Shown here: piece by piece, positions 1-9,167 of the stretch
Layout: every line of letters begins with the position of its first letter
Position numbering within the stretch: position 1 is the stretch's first letter
Source of the DNA: Rariglobus sp041662485
GTDB lineage: Bacteria; Verrucomicrobiota; Verrucomicrobiia; Opitutales; Opitutaceae
DNA length: 64,000 bases
Assembly (NCBI GenBank): GCA_041662485.1
Contig: JBAZSJ010000001.1
Coordinates: 186,001 to 250,000, forward strand
Direction of reading: 5' to 3'
Notes under the pieces: generated by a model
Databases searched by the model: none
Seen by the model: the letters and a program-made list of their open reading frames with translations, nothing else
What the model was told of the DNA's origin: nothing
Program-made: the position numbers and the translations under genes

Positions 1-1755
1 GCCTCCTCGGGCACGGGCCTGAATGTTGCGGTCGCCGCCGGGCCGGCCGGTTTCCCCGGCGTCAACTTCGTTCCCGCGATCCCATACGATCTCGCCGGCG
101 CCGGTTACATCGAGGCCCGCGTCACCAACACCTGCGAACAGATCATCAGTGTGTCCCTTCGCGTGGACAGCGGTGCGGACACCTGCGCCGGCTCCGCCTA
201 CCTGAAGCCGGGCGAATCGGGCAAGGCACGCGCCTTTTTCGCCACGCCGGGCAAGGCGTCCGCCCCGGTCAACGCCGCCGCCATCAGCCAGATCATCGTT
301 TTCACGGGCAAAAACGAAAAAGCCGCCCGCACTTTCCGTATCGACGCCCTCGTCGCCGCAGGTCGGCCAGGCGAACAGGCTCCGACCAATCCGGATCTCG
401 TGCGCACCAAGCCTGCCAACGGGCTCATTTTTGGCGACAGCGTCGCATTCGACCCCGCCAAGCAACTCGTCGCCCGCGCCGGCGCCAAGGCCGGGTCCGC
501 CGGCGCCGGCAAACCCGTGGACGTCACGTTCACCGGCAAGCCCGACCAAAACGCGTTGCTTCGTCCGGCTCAGGGTTTCTGGGACCTCGGTGATTTTCTT
601 CAGGTGAAGGTCCGCGTGAAGAACACCGGCTCCGCTCCGGCTTCGCTCACCGTCCAGCTTACCAGCCGCGGTGGCGTTTCCGATTTCAGCACCACCGGTA
701 AGCCCGTCGCTCCGGGCGCGACGACCGACATCGTAATTTCATTCATCCCGACAACTCCGTTCGAGATCATCGCCGATCCCGCTCAAGAGGTTCTCGAAGG
801 CAAAAAGAGCTGGGGCGTGAGGGAAACGCCCGGCGCACGCTACACCAGCCATCAAACCACCGGCGTTGTGCTTACACCGGCCGACGCCACCAAACCCGCC
901 TCCTTTCAAATCCTCGCGATCGGCGCGAGCGCCCCTCCGCCCGCGACGGCACCCGCCTGGCTCGGGCAGCGTCCTCCCGTCGCCGGCGAGTGGGTGAAGA
1001 CCTTCGAGGACAACTTCGACGGCACCGCCTACGACGAGACCAAGTGGAATCCCTACAGCGGAAACTACTGGGACAAGCGCGTGGGCTTCTCCAAGCGAAA
1101 CATCATCGTTGGCGACGGCGTCGCCCGCCTGCGCATCGAGAAACGCGACGGCTTCCACAACGACGATCCCAACGGCAAGGCCACCACCTTTGCCACCGGC
1201 TGGCTCGACAGCTACGGAAAGTGGACGCAGCGCTACGGCTACTACGAGGTCCGCGTGAAACTTCCCACCGCGCCCAGCATGTTTCCCGCCTTCTGGCTCA
1301 TGCCCGAGCGCGGCCCGAAGGAGTGGCCTTCGTATCGTCGCAGCGAAACCAAGGACGGCGGCATGGAGTTTGACGTCTTCGAAGGCCAGTCGATGTGGGG
1401 CCCGTATCGCACCACCTTCGGCATGCACTGGGACGGCTACGTCAAGTATCACAAATCCGCCGGCACGAGCGTGCACTATAACCAGCCCGACAAGGACGGC
1501 TTCTTCACCATCGGCATGCTGTGGACGCCCGGCCATGTCTCGGTTTATTCGCAAGGCCGTTTGGGCGGCAGCTGGGACTCTCCGCGCGTCGGCTCGGTGC
1601 AGTCGTATCTCATTTTCGACATGCTTCCCGGAGGCTTTGAATACGACCCGCTCGACCCCGCCAAGCTGCCCGCCGATCTCGTGATCGACTACGTGCGCGT
1701 GTGGCAGCGCAAAGATCTCGCGAGTCCCGACGACGGTCCGAAGTCGCTGAAATAA
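1..1755 (+). CDS. GH16 family endo-glycosidase (5'-truncated by window edge)
   Basis: The reading frame is open from base 1, so the start lies outside the window; 584 codons are visible. The C-terminal half (from about base 990) is a GH16 beta-jelly-roll domain: the catalytic signature E-F-D-V-F-E is encoded at 1366-1383, giving nucleophile and acid/base Glu flanking the helper Asp, preceded by FPAFWLMP and followed by a Trp-rich strand typical of GH16. GH16 enzymes cleave beta-1,3/1,4-glucans or red-algal galactans. The region upstream (roughly 1-950) has immunoglobulin-like or fibronectin-like character (KVRVKNTGSAPASLTVQL) and is probably an accessory or binding domain. No linkage specificity can be read from sequence alone. 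It is transcribed toward the VOC gene 84 bp downstream and away from the minus-strand glycosidase run. Confidence 0.85.
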   Translation, partial: ASSGTGLNVAVAAGPAGFPGVNFVPAIPYDLAGAGYIEARVTNTCEQIISVSLRVDSGADTCAGSAYLKPGESGKARAFFATPGKASAPVNAAAISQIIVFTGKNEKAARTFRIDALVAAGRPGEQAPTNPDLVRTKPANGLIFGDSVAFDPAKQLVARAGAKAGSAGAGKPVDVTFTGKPDQNALLRPAQGFWDLGDFLQVKVRVKNTGSAPASLTVQLTSRGGVSDFSTTGKPVAPGATTDIVISFIPTTPFEIIADPAQEVLEGKKSWGVRETPGARYTSHQTTGVVLTPADATKPASFQILAIGASAPPPATAPAWLGQRPPVAGEWVKTFEDNFDGTAYDETKWNPYSGNYWDKRVGFSKRNIIVGDGVARLRIEKRDGFHNDDPNGKATTFATGWLDSYGKWTQRYGYYEVRVKLPTAPSMFPAFWLMPERGPKEWPSYRRSETKDGGMEFDVFEGQSMWGPYRTTFGMHWDGYVKYHKSAGTSVHYNQPDKDGFFTIGMLWTPGHVSVYSQGRLGGSWDSPRVGSVQSYLIFDMLPGGFEYDPLDPAKLPADLVIDYVRVWQRKDLASPDDGPKSLK

Positions 1756-1839
1756 CCGCATCCAAACCGAGGCAGAAGAGGATTTACGAACGCGCGAAGG
1801 AGGAGGATAACGGAGAAAGAGAACGATAAAACATACCCC

Positions 1840-2271
1840 ATGATCCGCCGACTCGCCCACCTCTGCCTCATCACCAACGACCTTGATCGTCTTGTCGCCT
1901 TTTATCGCGACGGACTCGGCCTCAAGGTCGCGTTCACATTCGTCAACGCCGACGGTGCCACGTATGGCACCTACCTCGCGTGCGGCGACACGACGTTCAT
2001 CGAGATCTTCGACCAGATGCTCTCCGCCAAACAGTGGGGCGGAGACATGAATCCGCTCCGCGCCGGCAACCGCTACGGACACCTCTGCCTCGAAGTCACC
2101 GGCATCGCCGACCTGAAGAAAACCCTGCTCTCGCGCGGTCTTGAGGTGGGCGAGATTCGCACCGGCTACGATCATTCGCTGCAGATGTGGACGGCCGATC
2201 CCGACGGCAACCGCATCGAGCTCATGGAATACACGCACGGCAGCTGGCAGCTCCAGCCGCCCGCGCAGTAG
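1840..2271 (+). CDS. VOC superfamily (glyoxalase I-like) metalloprotein
   Basis: This 143-residue protein has the duplicated beta-alpha-beta-beta-beta fold of the vicinal oxygen chelate family. The four expected metal ligands are all visible: His7, Glu55, His81 (RYGHLCLEV) and Glu127 (GNRIELME), and the DPDGNRIEL end motif is typical of lactoylglutathione lyase-like proteins. The length matches the single-module family. The complete His/Glu/His/Glu set suggests an active metalloenzyme, but VOC proteins include lyases, dioxygenases and epimerases, and the context (glycosidases) does not settle the substrate. The ATG at 1840 is the first in frame. A purine-rich AGGAGGAGGA stretch lies near 1796-1806, too far upstream to be a normal ribosome binding site. 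The gene converges with the lyase gene on the other strand, only 15 bp away. Confidence 0.8.
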   Translation: MIRRLAHLCLITNDLDRLVAFYRDGLGLKVAFTFVNADGATYGTYLACGDTTFIEIFDQMLSAKQWGGDMNPLRAGNRYGHLCLEVTGIADLKKTLLSRGLEVGEIRTGYDHSLQMWTADPDGNRIELMEYTHGSWQLQPPAQ

Positions 2272-2278
2272 CGCGGGC
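2259..2278. terminator. hairpin between convergent genes
   Basis: GCCCGCGC (2259-2266), loop AGTA, GCGCGGGC (2271-2278) form a perfect 8-bp stem that spans the stop codon of the VOC gene. There is no T-run, so if it terminates transcription it would do so weakly or with Rho. Its place between two convergent genes favours a terminator role. Confidence 0.4.
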
Positions 2279-2286
2279 CTGGCGGC

Positions 2287-4149
2287 TTACGCCAAGACGA
2301 CCGAATAACCGACGGAGCCGGCTGAGGTGGCAACGGGTTCCGGTGCGAAGCGGAGGCGTTGGATTTTTTCGTCGGTGCCGTGGTGGCCGCGGTAATCGCA
2401 GGTTTCGACCGTGGCGAGTCGGGTGCCGGCGGTTGGAGTGATGCGGAGCGTTGCCTTGGGGGTGGCGATCAGGGCGTCCGCGCCGTCGCGGGTGACGGTG
2501 TTCTCGGAGATGAGCAGCGATTCAATCTCACCGGGGCCGTCGAGTTCATAGGTGTCGGTGACCGTGAGGAGACCGGTGGATTTTTCGAAGAGCCAAGTGC
2601 GGACGAGTTTTTTGCAGCGGGCGGCGGGCGGGTAGCATTTCGTCAGGTCGACGACGAACTCGACGCGGTCGCCACCGATTTTTGTTTTCAATACAGCGGC
2701 GGCGAATTCTTTGCCGGCGGGTTGTTCGCAGCCGTTTACGAAAGGCACGGAGTGGCCGAGCGAGCGGGCGGCGAGGAAGTCGTAGCGTTTGTCGCTGAAG
2801 AAGGCGCGGACGTATTCCGGCGAGCCGATTTCGACGAGCGCGGGGGCGCCGTCCACGTTGAGGAGAAAGCTGCCGCAGTCGTTGTGGTTGTGGTGCTCGT
2901 CGTTGTGGCCGCCCTTGGCGGCGAATTCCCAGAGGTGGCCGCGGGCGTCCACGCCACGGGTGACGATGGCGCCGTAGTCGGGGAAGTAGGAATCGGGTTG
3001 AACAGGTTCGCGGGCGGCGGTGATGACGGCGGCGGCGGGGGCGCGAAGCACGAGACGGGTGAGGAAAAAGAAGTCGGTGCGGAGGATGCTCAGATCGAGG
3101 CCCTTGGCGGCCTGATGGCGGTAGAGCGCGGCGCCCTGCGCGACGAGCACCGGATCGGCGAGACGCTGGCCGAGGTAGGTGAGCAGCGAGGGACTGAGGC
3201 GGCCGGTGCGGCCGCCGTCGGAGAAGTTTACGAGATGGCCTTCGGCGAGCGTTACCTGCGGCGCGAAGCGGGCGATGGCGGCGACCTTGGTGTCGGCCTC
3301 GAAGACGGAGAGTTGTCCGCGTGTGCGGTGTTCGAGCTGGGCGTTGAGTTCGGCGAACCAGCCGAAGCCGTAGGACCAGTAGCCGGGGCCCTCGGAGGTG
3401 GAGCCGTCGGCGCCGTAGCCGCCGAGAAACGCGGGGAGGCGAGCGGCGGCAAGGGACAGCATGCGGGCGACGAGCGCGTGGTCCTCCTCGATGGCGAGGG
3501 CGGCGCCGAGGACGCCCTGGTGGCAGACGGCGTTCCAGTTGTTGGTGATGTTAAACCAGGTGAATGCGGCGCGGGGCGCGACGTAGTTTTCGAAGATCTG
3601 GACGTGGAGGCGGGTCTTGATGCGTTGCGCGAGATCGGCGGGGATCACGGCGGCGAATACGACGAGGATGTCGGCGAGGTTGTTGGCGGTTTCGGCGGCG
3701 AAGAGATCGATCATCCACGGATTTTTTCCGGTGGGTTCGGTCCAGACGTGCGCGGGCAGGGACCAGGATTCCTCGTCCATGATCTCGCCGAATTTTTTCA
3801 GGAACGAAGGCAGCAGGCATTCGCGGGTGGCGGTGTCGCCGAGAAGAACGGCGATGGCCGAGCGGCTCAGGCGGCGGCGGCGCTCGAAGTAGGGTTTTTC
3901 GAAAGGCAGGCGCGCGCCGGTCTTGAAGAAGTCGGCGTAGAGTTCGTTGGTGAGGACGGGCAGGGGCTCGTCGGCCTCGGTGACGGCGCTGGCGATGAGT
4001 TGCGGCAGCCACGACGAGACGGAGGGGTTTTCGCGCGCGGCGGCCCAGATGGGATCGCCGAGGAGCGGCAGCGAAGGCCGGCCGGCGGTGGCGGCGAGAA
4101 TCGCGGCGATTTCGTTCTCGGGGAGCGGGGCGTGGATCAGGTTGCGCAT
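2287..4149 (-). CDS. heparinase II/III-like polysaccharide lyase
   Basis: The 620-residue protein has the two-part architecture of heparinase II/III-type lyases: an N-terminal alpha-helical (alpha/alpha toroid) half containing NNWNAVCHQG and a GADGSTSEGPGYW segment, and a C-terminal beta-sandwich half opening with the signature HNDEHHNHNDCGSFLL, where His and Asp are conserved in this superfamily. Such enzymes cleave uronic-acid-containing polysaccharides (alginate, heparin-like or related) by beta-elimination. No signal peptide is evident, so it may act on imported oligosaccharides in the cytoplasm. It is the last gene of the minus-strand run, 17 bp downstream of the GH26 gene, and is probably co-transcribed with it. 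Family-level call is firm; the PL family number and substrate are not. Confidence 0.82.
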   Translation of the reverse strand: MRNLIHAPLPENEIAAILAATAGRPSLPLLGDPIWAAARENPSVSSWLPQLIASAVTEADEPLPVLTNELYADFFKTGARLPFEKPYFERRRRLSRSAIAVLLGDTATRECLLPSFLKKFGEIMDEESWSLPAHVWTEPTGKNPWMIDLFAAETANNLADILVVFAAVIPADLAQRIKTRLHVQIFENYVAPRAAFTWFNITNNWNAVCHQGVLGAALAIEEDHALVARMLSLAAARLPAFLGGYGADGSTSEGPGYWSYGFGWFAELNAQLEHRTRGQLSVFEADTKVAAIARFAPQVTLAEGHLVNFSDGGRTGRLSPSLLTYLGQRLADPVLVAQGAALYRHQAAKGLDLSILRTDFFFLTRLVLRAPAAAVITAAREPVQPDSYFPDYGAIVTRGVDARGHLWEFAAKGGHNDEHHNHNDCGSFLLNVDGAPALVEIGSPEYVRAFFSDKRYDFLAARSLGHSVPFVNGCEQPAGKEFAAAVLKTKIGGDRVEFVVDLTKCYPPAARCKKLVRTWLFEKSTGLLTVTDTYELDGPGEIESLLISENTVTRDGADALIATPKATLRITPTAGTRLATVETCDYRGHHGTDEKIQRLRFAPEPVATSAGSVGYSVVLA

Positions 4150-4166
4150 GGGGAAAGCGTGAGACG

Positions 4167-5599
4167 TTAGCGGCTCAACGAAGAGGGGGAAGCAGATTGC
4201 AGGACGCGCAGGGTAATGGCGCGAGGATCACGGTAGATTGTCTGAACAAAGTCGGGCGGGTTGACGTCCGGGCGGGTGATGAAGTCGTCCCAGACGAGGA
4301 ACCAGAGCCAGGGGGCGGCGGGGGTGAGGGCGGGTAGGGCGCCGCATTCGCCGAGGGCGAGGGGTTTGCGGCCGGCGTAGAGCTCACGGAGGCCGTCGAA
4401 GGTTGCGAAGAAACCCCGGTCATGCCGGCGGGTGCGTAGAGGTCGGTCGCGATGATGTCCACGAGGTCGTCCCCGGGATACCAGTCGAGCGCGGCGGGGC
4501 TGTCGGTCGAGGTCCAGACCCAGAGGAGGTTGTCGAGGTGATGCACGCGGGTGAAGCGGTCGAACATCAGGCGGTAGAGGCGCTTCGTCGCCTCGGGTCC
4601 GCGGGCGCCCCACCAGAACCATTGGCCTTCGGCTTCGTGCAGCGGACGCCAGAGCACGGGGACACGGGCGTCGCGGAGGACTTTGAGTTTTTCCGCGATG
4701 CGATCGAGGTCGGCGATGACGGCGTGATACTCGGGTGTGGAGGTGTCGGCCAGGCGGTCGACGTCGAAGAGGGTCTTGAGGGTGGAAAAACTATCCCAGA
4801 CCGGTTCGCGGCTGCCGCCGGGGGAAAGCCAGTGCCAGGAGAGTTGGGCGATGCCCATGCGGTGAAGCGCCCAGTCGCGGGCGGTTTCGATCGCGCCATC
4901 GCCGTCGGGGTGGTTCCAAGTGCCGGAGTAGTAGAGCAGGTCGAGTCCGAGGATGGCGGGGGCGGCGCCGTCGGTGAGGTCGGCGATGGTTTTGAGGCGC
5001 GGCAGGGAGCCGGGGTTGGAGTCGTGCTGGCCGGCGAAGGTGCGGCGGCCGAATTCGCGGGTGAGCGTGGTGAACAGTTGGCGGGCCTCGGGCGAGGCGT
5101 GCGGGTTGACCGGAGCGGCGGAGAGGTGGAAGGGCGCGGGAGCGGCGGCGGGCGAGAGGCGGATAAAATCCACGTCGATGAAGGTCCAGTCGGTGCCGAT
5201 GCGGAGGGTGTTGTCACCGGCGTCGAGGAAGACGCGGCCGTAGCGGGCTTCGCCGAAGCCGGTGGTTTTGGGGAAGAACCGGCTGCCTTGGGCGCGTCCG
5301 TTGACGGAGACGGGAATGCGTTTGTCGCCGCCGCAGGCGTAGCCGAGATCGAGAAAGTAGAAGCCGGCGGCGGGCGTTTTGATCGCGAGGGCGAGGCCGT
5401 CGCCGAGGTGTTCGAAGCCGGTGACGAAAGTGCGGCCGGTGCCGTCGGGGTTTTCACGGGCGAGGCGGGTTTTGCCAAGGAGGAGGCCGGATTCGGCTTC
5501 GTAGGTTTGGGCGGGCGGAGGCGGGGCGGCGGCGAAGGCGGAGGTCGCGGATGAGGCGAGGATGCCCAATGCCAGAACCAAAATGACGGGCCGGCGCAT
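4167..5599 (-). CDS. CBM35-GH26 beta-mannanase, single-base frameshift
   Basis: Secreted enzyme with a signal peptide (cleavage after SAFAA), a CBM35-like module at residues 30-155 (TYEAESG start, DWTFIDVDFIRLS end) and a GH26 domain. The acid/base Glu322 is in RPLHEAEGQWFWWG. As written, the frame changes into Pro/Ser-rich nonsense after DLYAPAGMTG and would stop at 4175. The true C-terminus continues in the next frame (FFATFDGLRELYAG, then LGECGALP, nucleophile Glu encoded at 4347-4349) to a stop at 4167. One extra G in the GGGG run (CCCC on the plus strand, about 4416-4419) restores the frame exactly. If the frameshift is real, the nucleophile is lost and the gene is a pseudogene. GH26 enzymes are mainly endo-beta-1,4-mannanases. 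It sits between the DUF5054 and lyase genes in the same orientation. Confidence 0.82.
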
Positions 5600-5633
5600 G
5601 GTGGAAGCGGAAGGCGGAGTTTTTAACCACGCA

Positions 5634-5659
5634 GAGAATCGCCCAACGGGGCGATTCTC
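5634..5659. terminator. 11-bp perfect hairpin in the GH26/DUF5054 spacer
   Basis: GAGAATCGCCC, loop AACG, GGGCGATTCTC. It is preceded on the plus strand by AACCACGCAGA, a motif resembling the intergenic repeat seen near 13973 and 15308. It lies in the 141-bp gap between the DUF5054 stop and the GH26 start and may terminate or stabilise the upstream message. No long T-run follows. Confidence 0.4.
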
Positions 5660-5740
5660 CGGGAGTGGTTTTGGCCAATGGCCTTCACAAGTTGAGCGGA
5701 GGGACGGTCGATGCCGCCGGGGGGGGCGGAGACATGCGCG

Positions 5741-7687
5741 TCAGGCCGTGGCAGGCGCATTGGTCCAGCCGAGCCCAAAACGAAAACAGGCGTCTTCCGA
5801 GGACCACATCGGGAAATTGGTGCCCCAGACGTTATCATAAAGGACCGACGTGACACCTTGGTTTAAGCGTGGTTTTTGCCGGGTGAAATCGAGCAGGCGG
5901 GGAGTTCCGGGCGCGATGAGGATCGCGTCCGGACTTGTCAGGGAGAAATCGGCTGCGGTCACCGGACCGGTCACGGCGTGCAGATGGCGGTTGCCGCCTT
6001 TGACGACGTCCGCGGGGTTCACGGCAAACCCCATTTTTTCAAAGCTCCAGGTGTGTTCGGGGAGACGCGGGTTGAGGTGGAACCAGAGGGCCTCGGGCAG
6101 ACGGTTGGCCGGTTTTCCCTTCCACCGGAGACTCATGTCCAAGCCTTCCGGGCGGGCCGAGACGAGGAGGACAACATCCGCCGGCGCGCCCAGCCGTTGG
6201 GCCGCCGCGGGGAAGCGGAGCGCGATCTGGGCGGAATCGTGTCTTTTAGAAAGATCGATGCGATGGACGCGCGGCCGGTATCGATGTGATGTCGATCCGC
6301 GCATGCCGGGCTTGGTGAAGTCCGCCACGCACCACCAGGTCTTGAGGCGGCAATATTGACGGTAGAACCGTTCGTAGTCGCCGGCGGAAAATGTCTCGTA
6401 GACCAATGCTCCCAGACGATGCGATGCATCGGCGTATATCCGACCCGCCTGGCGGAGCCGGGAGATGGCGCCGGAGTCGTCGATGGCCATTTCCCAGGGG
6501 CCCAGGGTGAAGGGTTTACCGAAGCCGATCCGCGTGGATGTCGTTAAACGGAAAGGCTTGGGCGGAGGAGGCGGGCATGCCCTGGCCTTGGCTTGCAGAC
6601 TTGCGGGTAGCGCGGCGACGGCTTGATCCAGGTAGGCGCGTTGCTCGCGCCAGGAAGCGGTCACGGCGCGAAAGTTGGGAGCCGACAACGCGGCCCGGAG
6701 CCGGCGCGGACTCCAGATCTTGCGGTCGTGAAGGTGCTTCTTGATGTCCATGCCCCAGGTGTGTTCGGCGACGAGAAGCAGTTGCTCGCCAAACGCGAGG
6801 TCGACGTCCTGGCGTTCCACCAGGATTCCCTGGTTGATCCACGTCGTGCGCAGGCGGCTCAAGGCGCGGAAGCGGGCGACTTTCTGCGGGTCGGTGCCGA
6901 CGCCGTGAATCCAGGTGTCGCCAATTTCGGAGGTGACCACTGGCAGCGATGCGCGGTTCGCCCAGACTGTTTTTGCGACCGGGTCCAGGCCGCCCGCCTT
7001 GATTCGGGCGTCCGGGAATCGCCCGCGCAGCTGGTCGTAAACTTTATCTATCTGGCGGGGATCCTGCGGGCCGAGGTTGTCGCCCGTCAGGTTCATGCAG
7101 AGACCGACGCCACCGGGCAGACGGGTGGTCGAGCCGTAGCTTTCCTCGTAGATCACCACGACTTCGGAGCCGCCGGTTTGCCACCGGAAGACACGGGGAA
7201 CCGAAGGCACCACGGAGGTCGGGTTTACGCCCAGATGCAGAAGGCGAATGCCGGCCTCGGCGAGGAGCGGAACCATGCCGAGGGTGTGGCCGGGCACGTC
7301 GGTCATTTTGGCCGCGATGGTTTTCCGGCCGAACCGCTCGTCGAGCCTGCGCGAAAATTCGAGGCCGAGGCGGAAGAGGCTCGGGTCGAGCAACTCCGTG
7401 TGGGTCGTAAACGGCAGGGCGTGCCAGTGGAAGTCGCCTTCGGCGATGGCCTCCTCCATCAGCTTGCGCTCCTGCGGTCCGGCGTCGGCGAGGTAGCGGT
7501 AGGCGAGCCAGGAGCCGGTGGTCCAAACGAAACGGTTGGGGCTGGAGCGGGTTTTGCGGGCAAGCGCCAGCGCCGCGGGGATGAAGTCCTTGTGGTAGCG
7601 CGAGACCACCTTGCGGGCGAGATCGGTAAACCCGATGTCGAGATGGGTTTTGAAAACGACCGTGACCTCTTGGGGCGATGAGTTCAT
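5741..7687 (-). CDS. DUF5054 domain protein, GH38-like fold
   Basis: A 648-residue protein whose N-terminus (VVFKTHLDIGFTDLA, His15 and Asp17) has the metal-binding His-x-Asp pattern of GH38-type alpha-mannosidases. Further conserved blocks are KMTDVPGHTLGMVPLLAEAG, EIGDTWIHGVGTDPQK and AEHTWGMDIKKHL. A paralogue with the same blocks and length is encoded at 60049-61995. There is no signal peptide, so a cytoplasmic role in oligosaccharide breakdown is likely. It is transcribed toward GH26 and lies just below the GH42-like gene. Activity of DUF5054 proteins is not established to my knowledge; a glycosidase function is an inference from the GH38-like signature. Confidence 0.75.
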   Translation of the reverse strand: MNSSPQEVTVVFKTHLDIGFTDLARKVVSRYHKDFIPAALALARKTRSSPNRFVWTTGSWLAYRYLADAGPQERKLMEEAIAEGDFHWHALPFTTHTELLDPSLFRLGLEFSRRLDERFGRKTIAAKMTDVPGHTLGMVPLLAEAGIRLLHLGVNPTSVVPSVPRVFRWQTGGSEVVVIYEESYGSTTRLPGGVGLCMNLTGDNLGPQDPRQIDKVYDQLRGRFPDARIKAGGLDPVAKTVWANRASLPVVTSEIGDTWIHGVGTDPQKVARFRALSRLRTTWINQGILVERQDVDLAFGEQLLLVAEHTWGMDIKKHLHDRKIWSPRRLRAALSAPNFRAVTASWREQRAYLDQAVAALPASLQAKARACPPPPPKPFRLTTSTRIGFGKPFTLGPWEMAIDDSGAISRLRQAGRIYADASHRLGALVYETFSAGDYERFYRQYCRLKTWWCVADFTKPGMRGSTSHRYRPRVHRIDLSKRHDSAQIALRFPAAAQRLGAPADVVLLVSARPEGLDMSLRWKGKPANRLPEALWFHLNPRLPEHTWSFEKMGFAVNPADVVKGGNRHLHAVTGPVTAADFSLTSPDAILIAPGTPRLLDFTRQKPRLNQGVTSVLYDNVWGTNFPMWSSEDACFRFGLGWTNAPATA

Positions 7688-7688
7688 G

Positions 7689-7769
7689 TCAGGCGACCTT
7701 GCGCTTCCCTTTGATGATCTGTCCAGCCGCGAGCACTTCGGCGTGAAGGATTGAAGCCAGTGGTTTCAT
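7689..7769 (-). CDS. possible 26-residue small ORF or leader peptide
   Basis: A 26-codon frame (MKPLASILHAEV start, basic KGKRKVA end) ends one base before the DUF5054 start codon (TGACATG), so it could be translationally coupled to it. It is bounded upstream by an in-frame stop and preceded by the palindrome GCCGGTTGACCGGC at 7774-7787. I see no family match. It may equally be a chance frame or the remnant of a larger gene. Confidence 0.2.
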   Translation of the reverse strand: MKPLASILHAEVLAAGQIIKGKRKVA

Positions 7770-7787
7770 GCAGGCCGGTTGACCGGC

Positions 7788-9004
7788 TTATGGGGATTCG
7801 GGTTGCGAGAACGGGTGGGGACCGAAGGCGGGGCGGAGGTCTTTTAGCTCGGGAGGGCGGCCGTCGAAGAGGTCGGGGCGAAGGCCCAGAACAGCGTTTT
7901 GACATCGTAGGCGCGGCTGCGCTCGGCGCAGAGGCGGAGGATTTCGGGGCCGCCGCCGCCGGTGTTTTCGGAGGAAAGCGTGAGCGCGGGCGTGTGTTGG
8001 CGGGCGAGGAAGGCGAGGTAATGAACGGGGCTCCAGCGGGCGGGATCGGGACTGGTTTCGTCGCTCCACGCGGGGTTGGCGTCGAGCCAGGTGCAGTGGA
8101 CCCAGACCTGGGGATCGCGGATGCCGCCGATGAAGCGGGCGAAGTCGAAGCCGCGTTGGATCTCGCCGTTTTTTTCGGGGGACGTGGTGCCGGCGAGGTC
8201 GGCGGCGACGGCGGGTTCGAGCTGGCCGGGGCGGATGCCCCACGAGGGATACATCATCATGAGCGGGCCGGGGTAGAGGTGGCGGACGGTGGCGATTTGC
8301 CAGTCGTGGTAGTTTTGCAGGCTGGCGAGATACCAGTCGAGGAAGCGGCGGGCGGAGGCGTGGCCGGGTGACGCGTCGCCGGGTTTCCATCCGGGGACGG
8401 GACAGGCGGTGAGGCCGGCGGGGAGGCCGGGTTTGGCGCCTTGGGCGATGGGGTCGAAGGCCCAGTAGCAGTTGGGGTGTTTGGCGTAGGTCGTATCGGG
8501 GTAGTTGAGTTCCCCATACCAACCGCCGCCGAGGCGCACGGCGAAGAAATCGACGCCGAGTTCGCGAAAGAGTGCGGCGAGGTGGAACGCGTAGCGGGCG
8601 CGGACGGCGGCGTTGAAGACGGTGTTGGCGATGTTTTTGCCGGAGGCGCGGTCGGCGTAGAGGGAGCCGTATTGGTTTTGGTAGCGGCTGTCGGGGAGGG
8701 TGAAAAGCCAGGCGGGCGGGTATTGAATGCCGGGGTCGAGGACGACTTGCAGGTTGGCGCGGCGGTAGGCGTCGAGGTCGGCGCGGAGTTGGCGGATGTA
8801 GGCGGGGTTGGGTGTGCCGGCGGTGGGTTCGAAGTTTTCCCAGGAGACGCCGAGCACGACGAGGGTGACGCCGGCGTCGGCGAGGGCGGGGGCTTGCGCG
8901 GGGGTGGCTTGGAGGACGCCGAGCGCGGTTCGTGACGCGGGGGCGGCGCAGAGGGCTGAAAGAAGCAGGCCCAGGGCGAGAAGGAGGGTGGCAGCCAGGC
9001 GCAT
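7788..9004 (-). CDS. GH42-like clan GH-A glycosidase, likely C-terminal frameshift
   Basis: Secreted enzyme with a clear signal peptide (residues 1-21). A TIM-barrel glycosidase is suggested by GVSWENFEPTAG and NLQVVLDPGIQYPPAW near the N-terminus, a candidate acid/base Glu in GGGWYGELNYP, and a candidate nucleophile Glu in LTLSSENTGGG. This resembles the N-terminal domain of GH42 beta-galactosidases without the trimerisation domain. As written the protein ends at 7844 after FWAFAPTSSTAALPS. If one C is added to the CCCC run (near 7874-7877), it continues as DLFDGRPPELKD to a stop at 7788, which looks like a natural end. The function is at clan level; beta-galactosidase activity is not proven. 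It is located between the GH5 and DUF5054 genes. Confidence 0.65.
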
Positions 9005-9028
9005 GGAGGAAGGTGGGGCGGATCGGGT

Positions 9029-9117
9029 TCTTTCCTCTTTCTCTTACTCTTTATCGTTCGTCAGGAATCGGAGGGGACGGAGGGAGAAAGAGAAAGATTA
9101 AGAGGAAAGAGAAAGAG
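9029..9117. repeat. CT/GA-rich inverted spacer repeat with shared 25-bp core
   Basis: This spacer starts with a pyrimidine-rich arm (TTTCCTCTTTCTCTTACTC), then a core TTTATCGTTCGTCAGGAAT (9050-9068), then a purine-rich arm (AGAAAGAGAAAGATTAAGAG, 9086 onward). The arms are roughly complementary, allowing a long imperfect hairpin. The same core and arms recur at 21755-21858. Confidence 0.6.
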
Positions 9118-9167
9118 GGGGGAGGAGCGGGAGTCGGGTCGCTCACGTTCCCCGCTACGTTCGGAGT

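Noticed and set aside
2359..4170. A 603-codon plus-strand frame opposite the heparinase-like lyase
   Set aside because: Gly/Val/Glu-rich shadow without domains; the minus frame carries the lyase signature.
4400..4430. Programmed ribosomal frameshifting in the GH26 gene
   Set aside because: No slippery heptamer plus downstream pseudoknot is evident, and two neighbouring glycosidases show similar one-base indels in G/C runs, so decay or consensus error is simpler.
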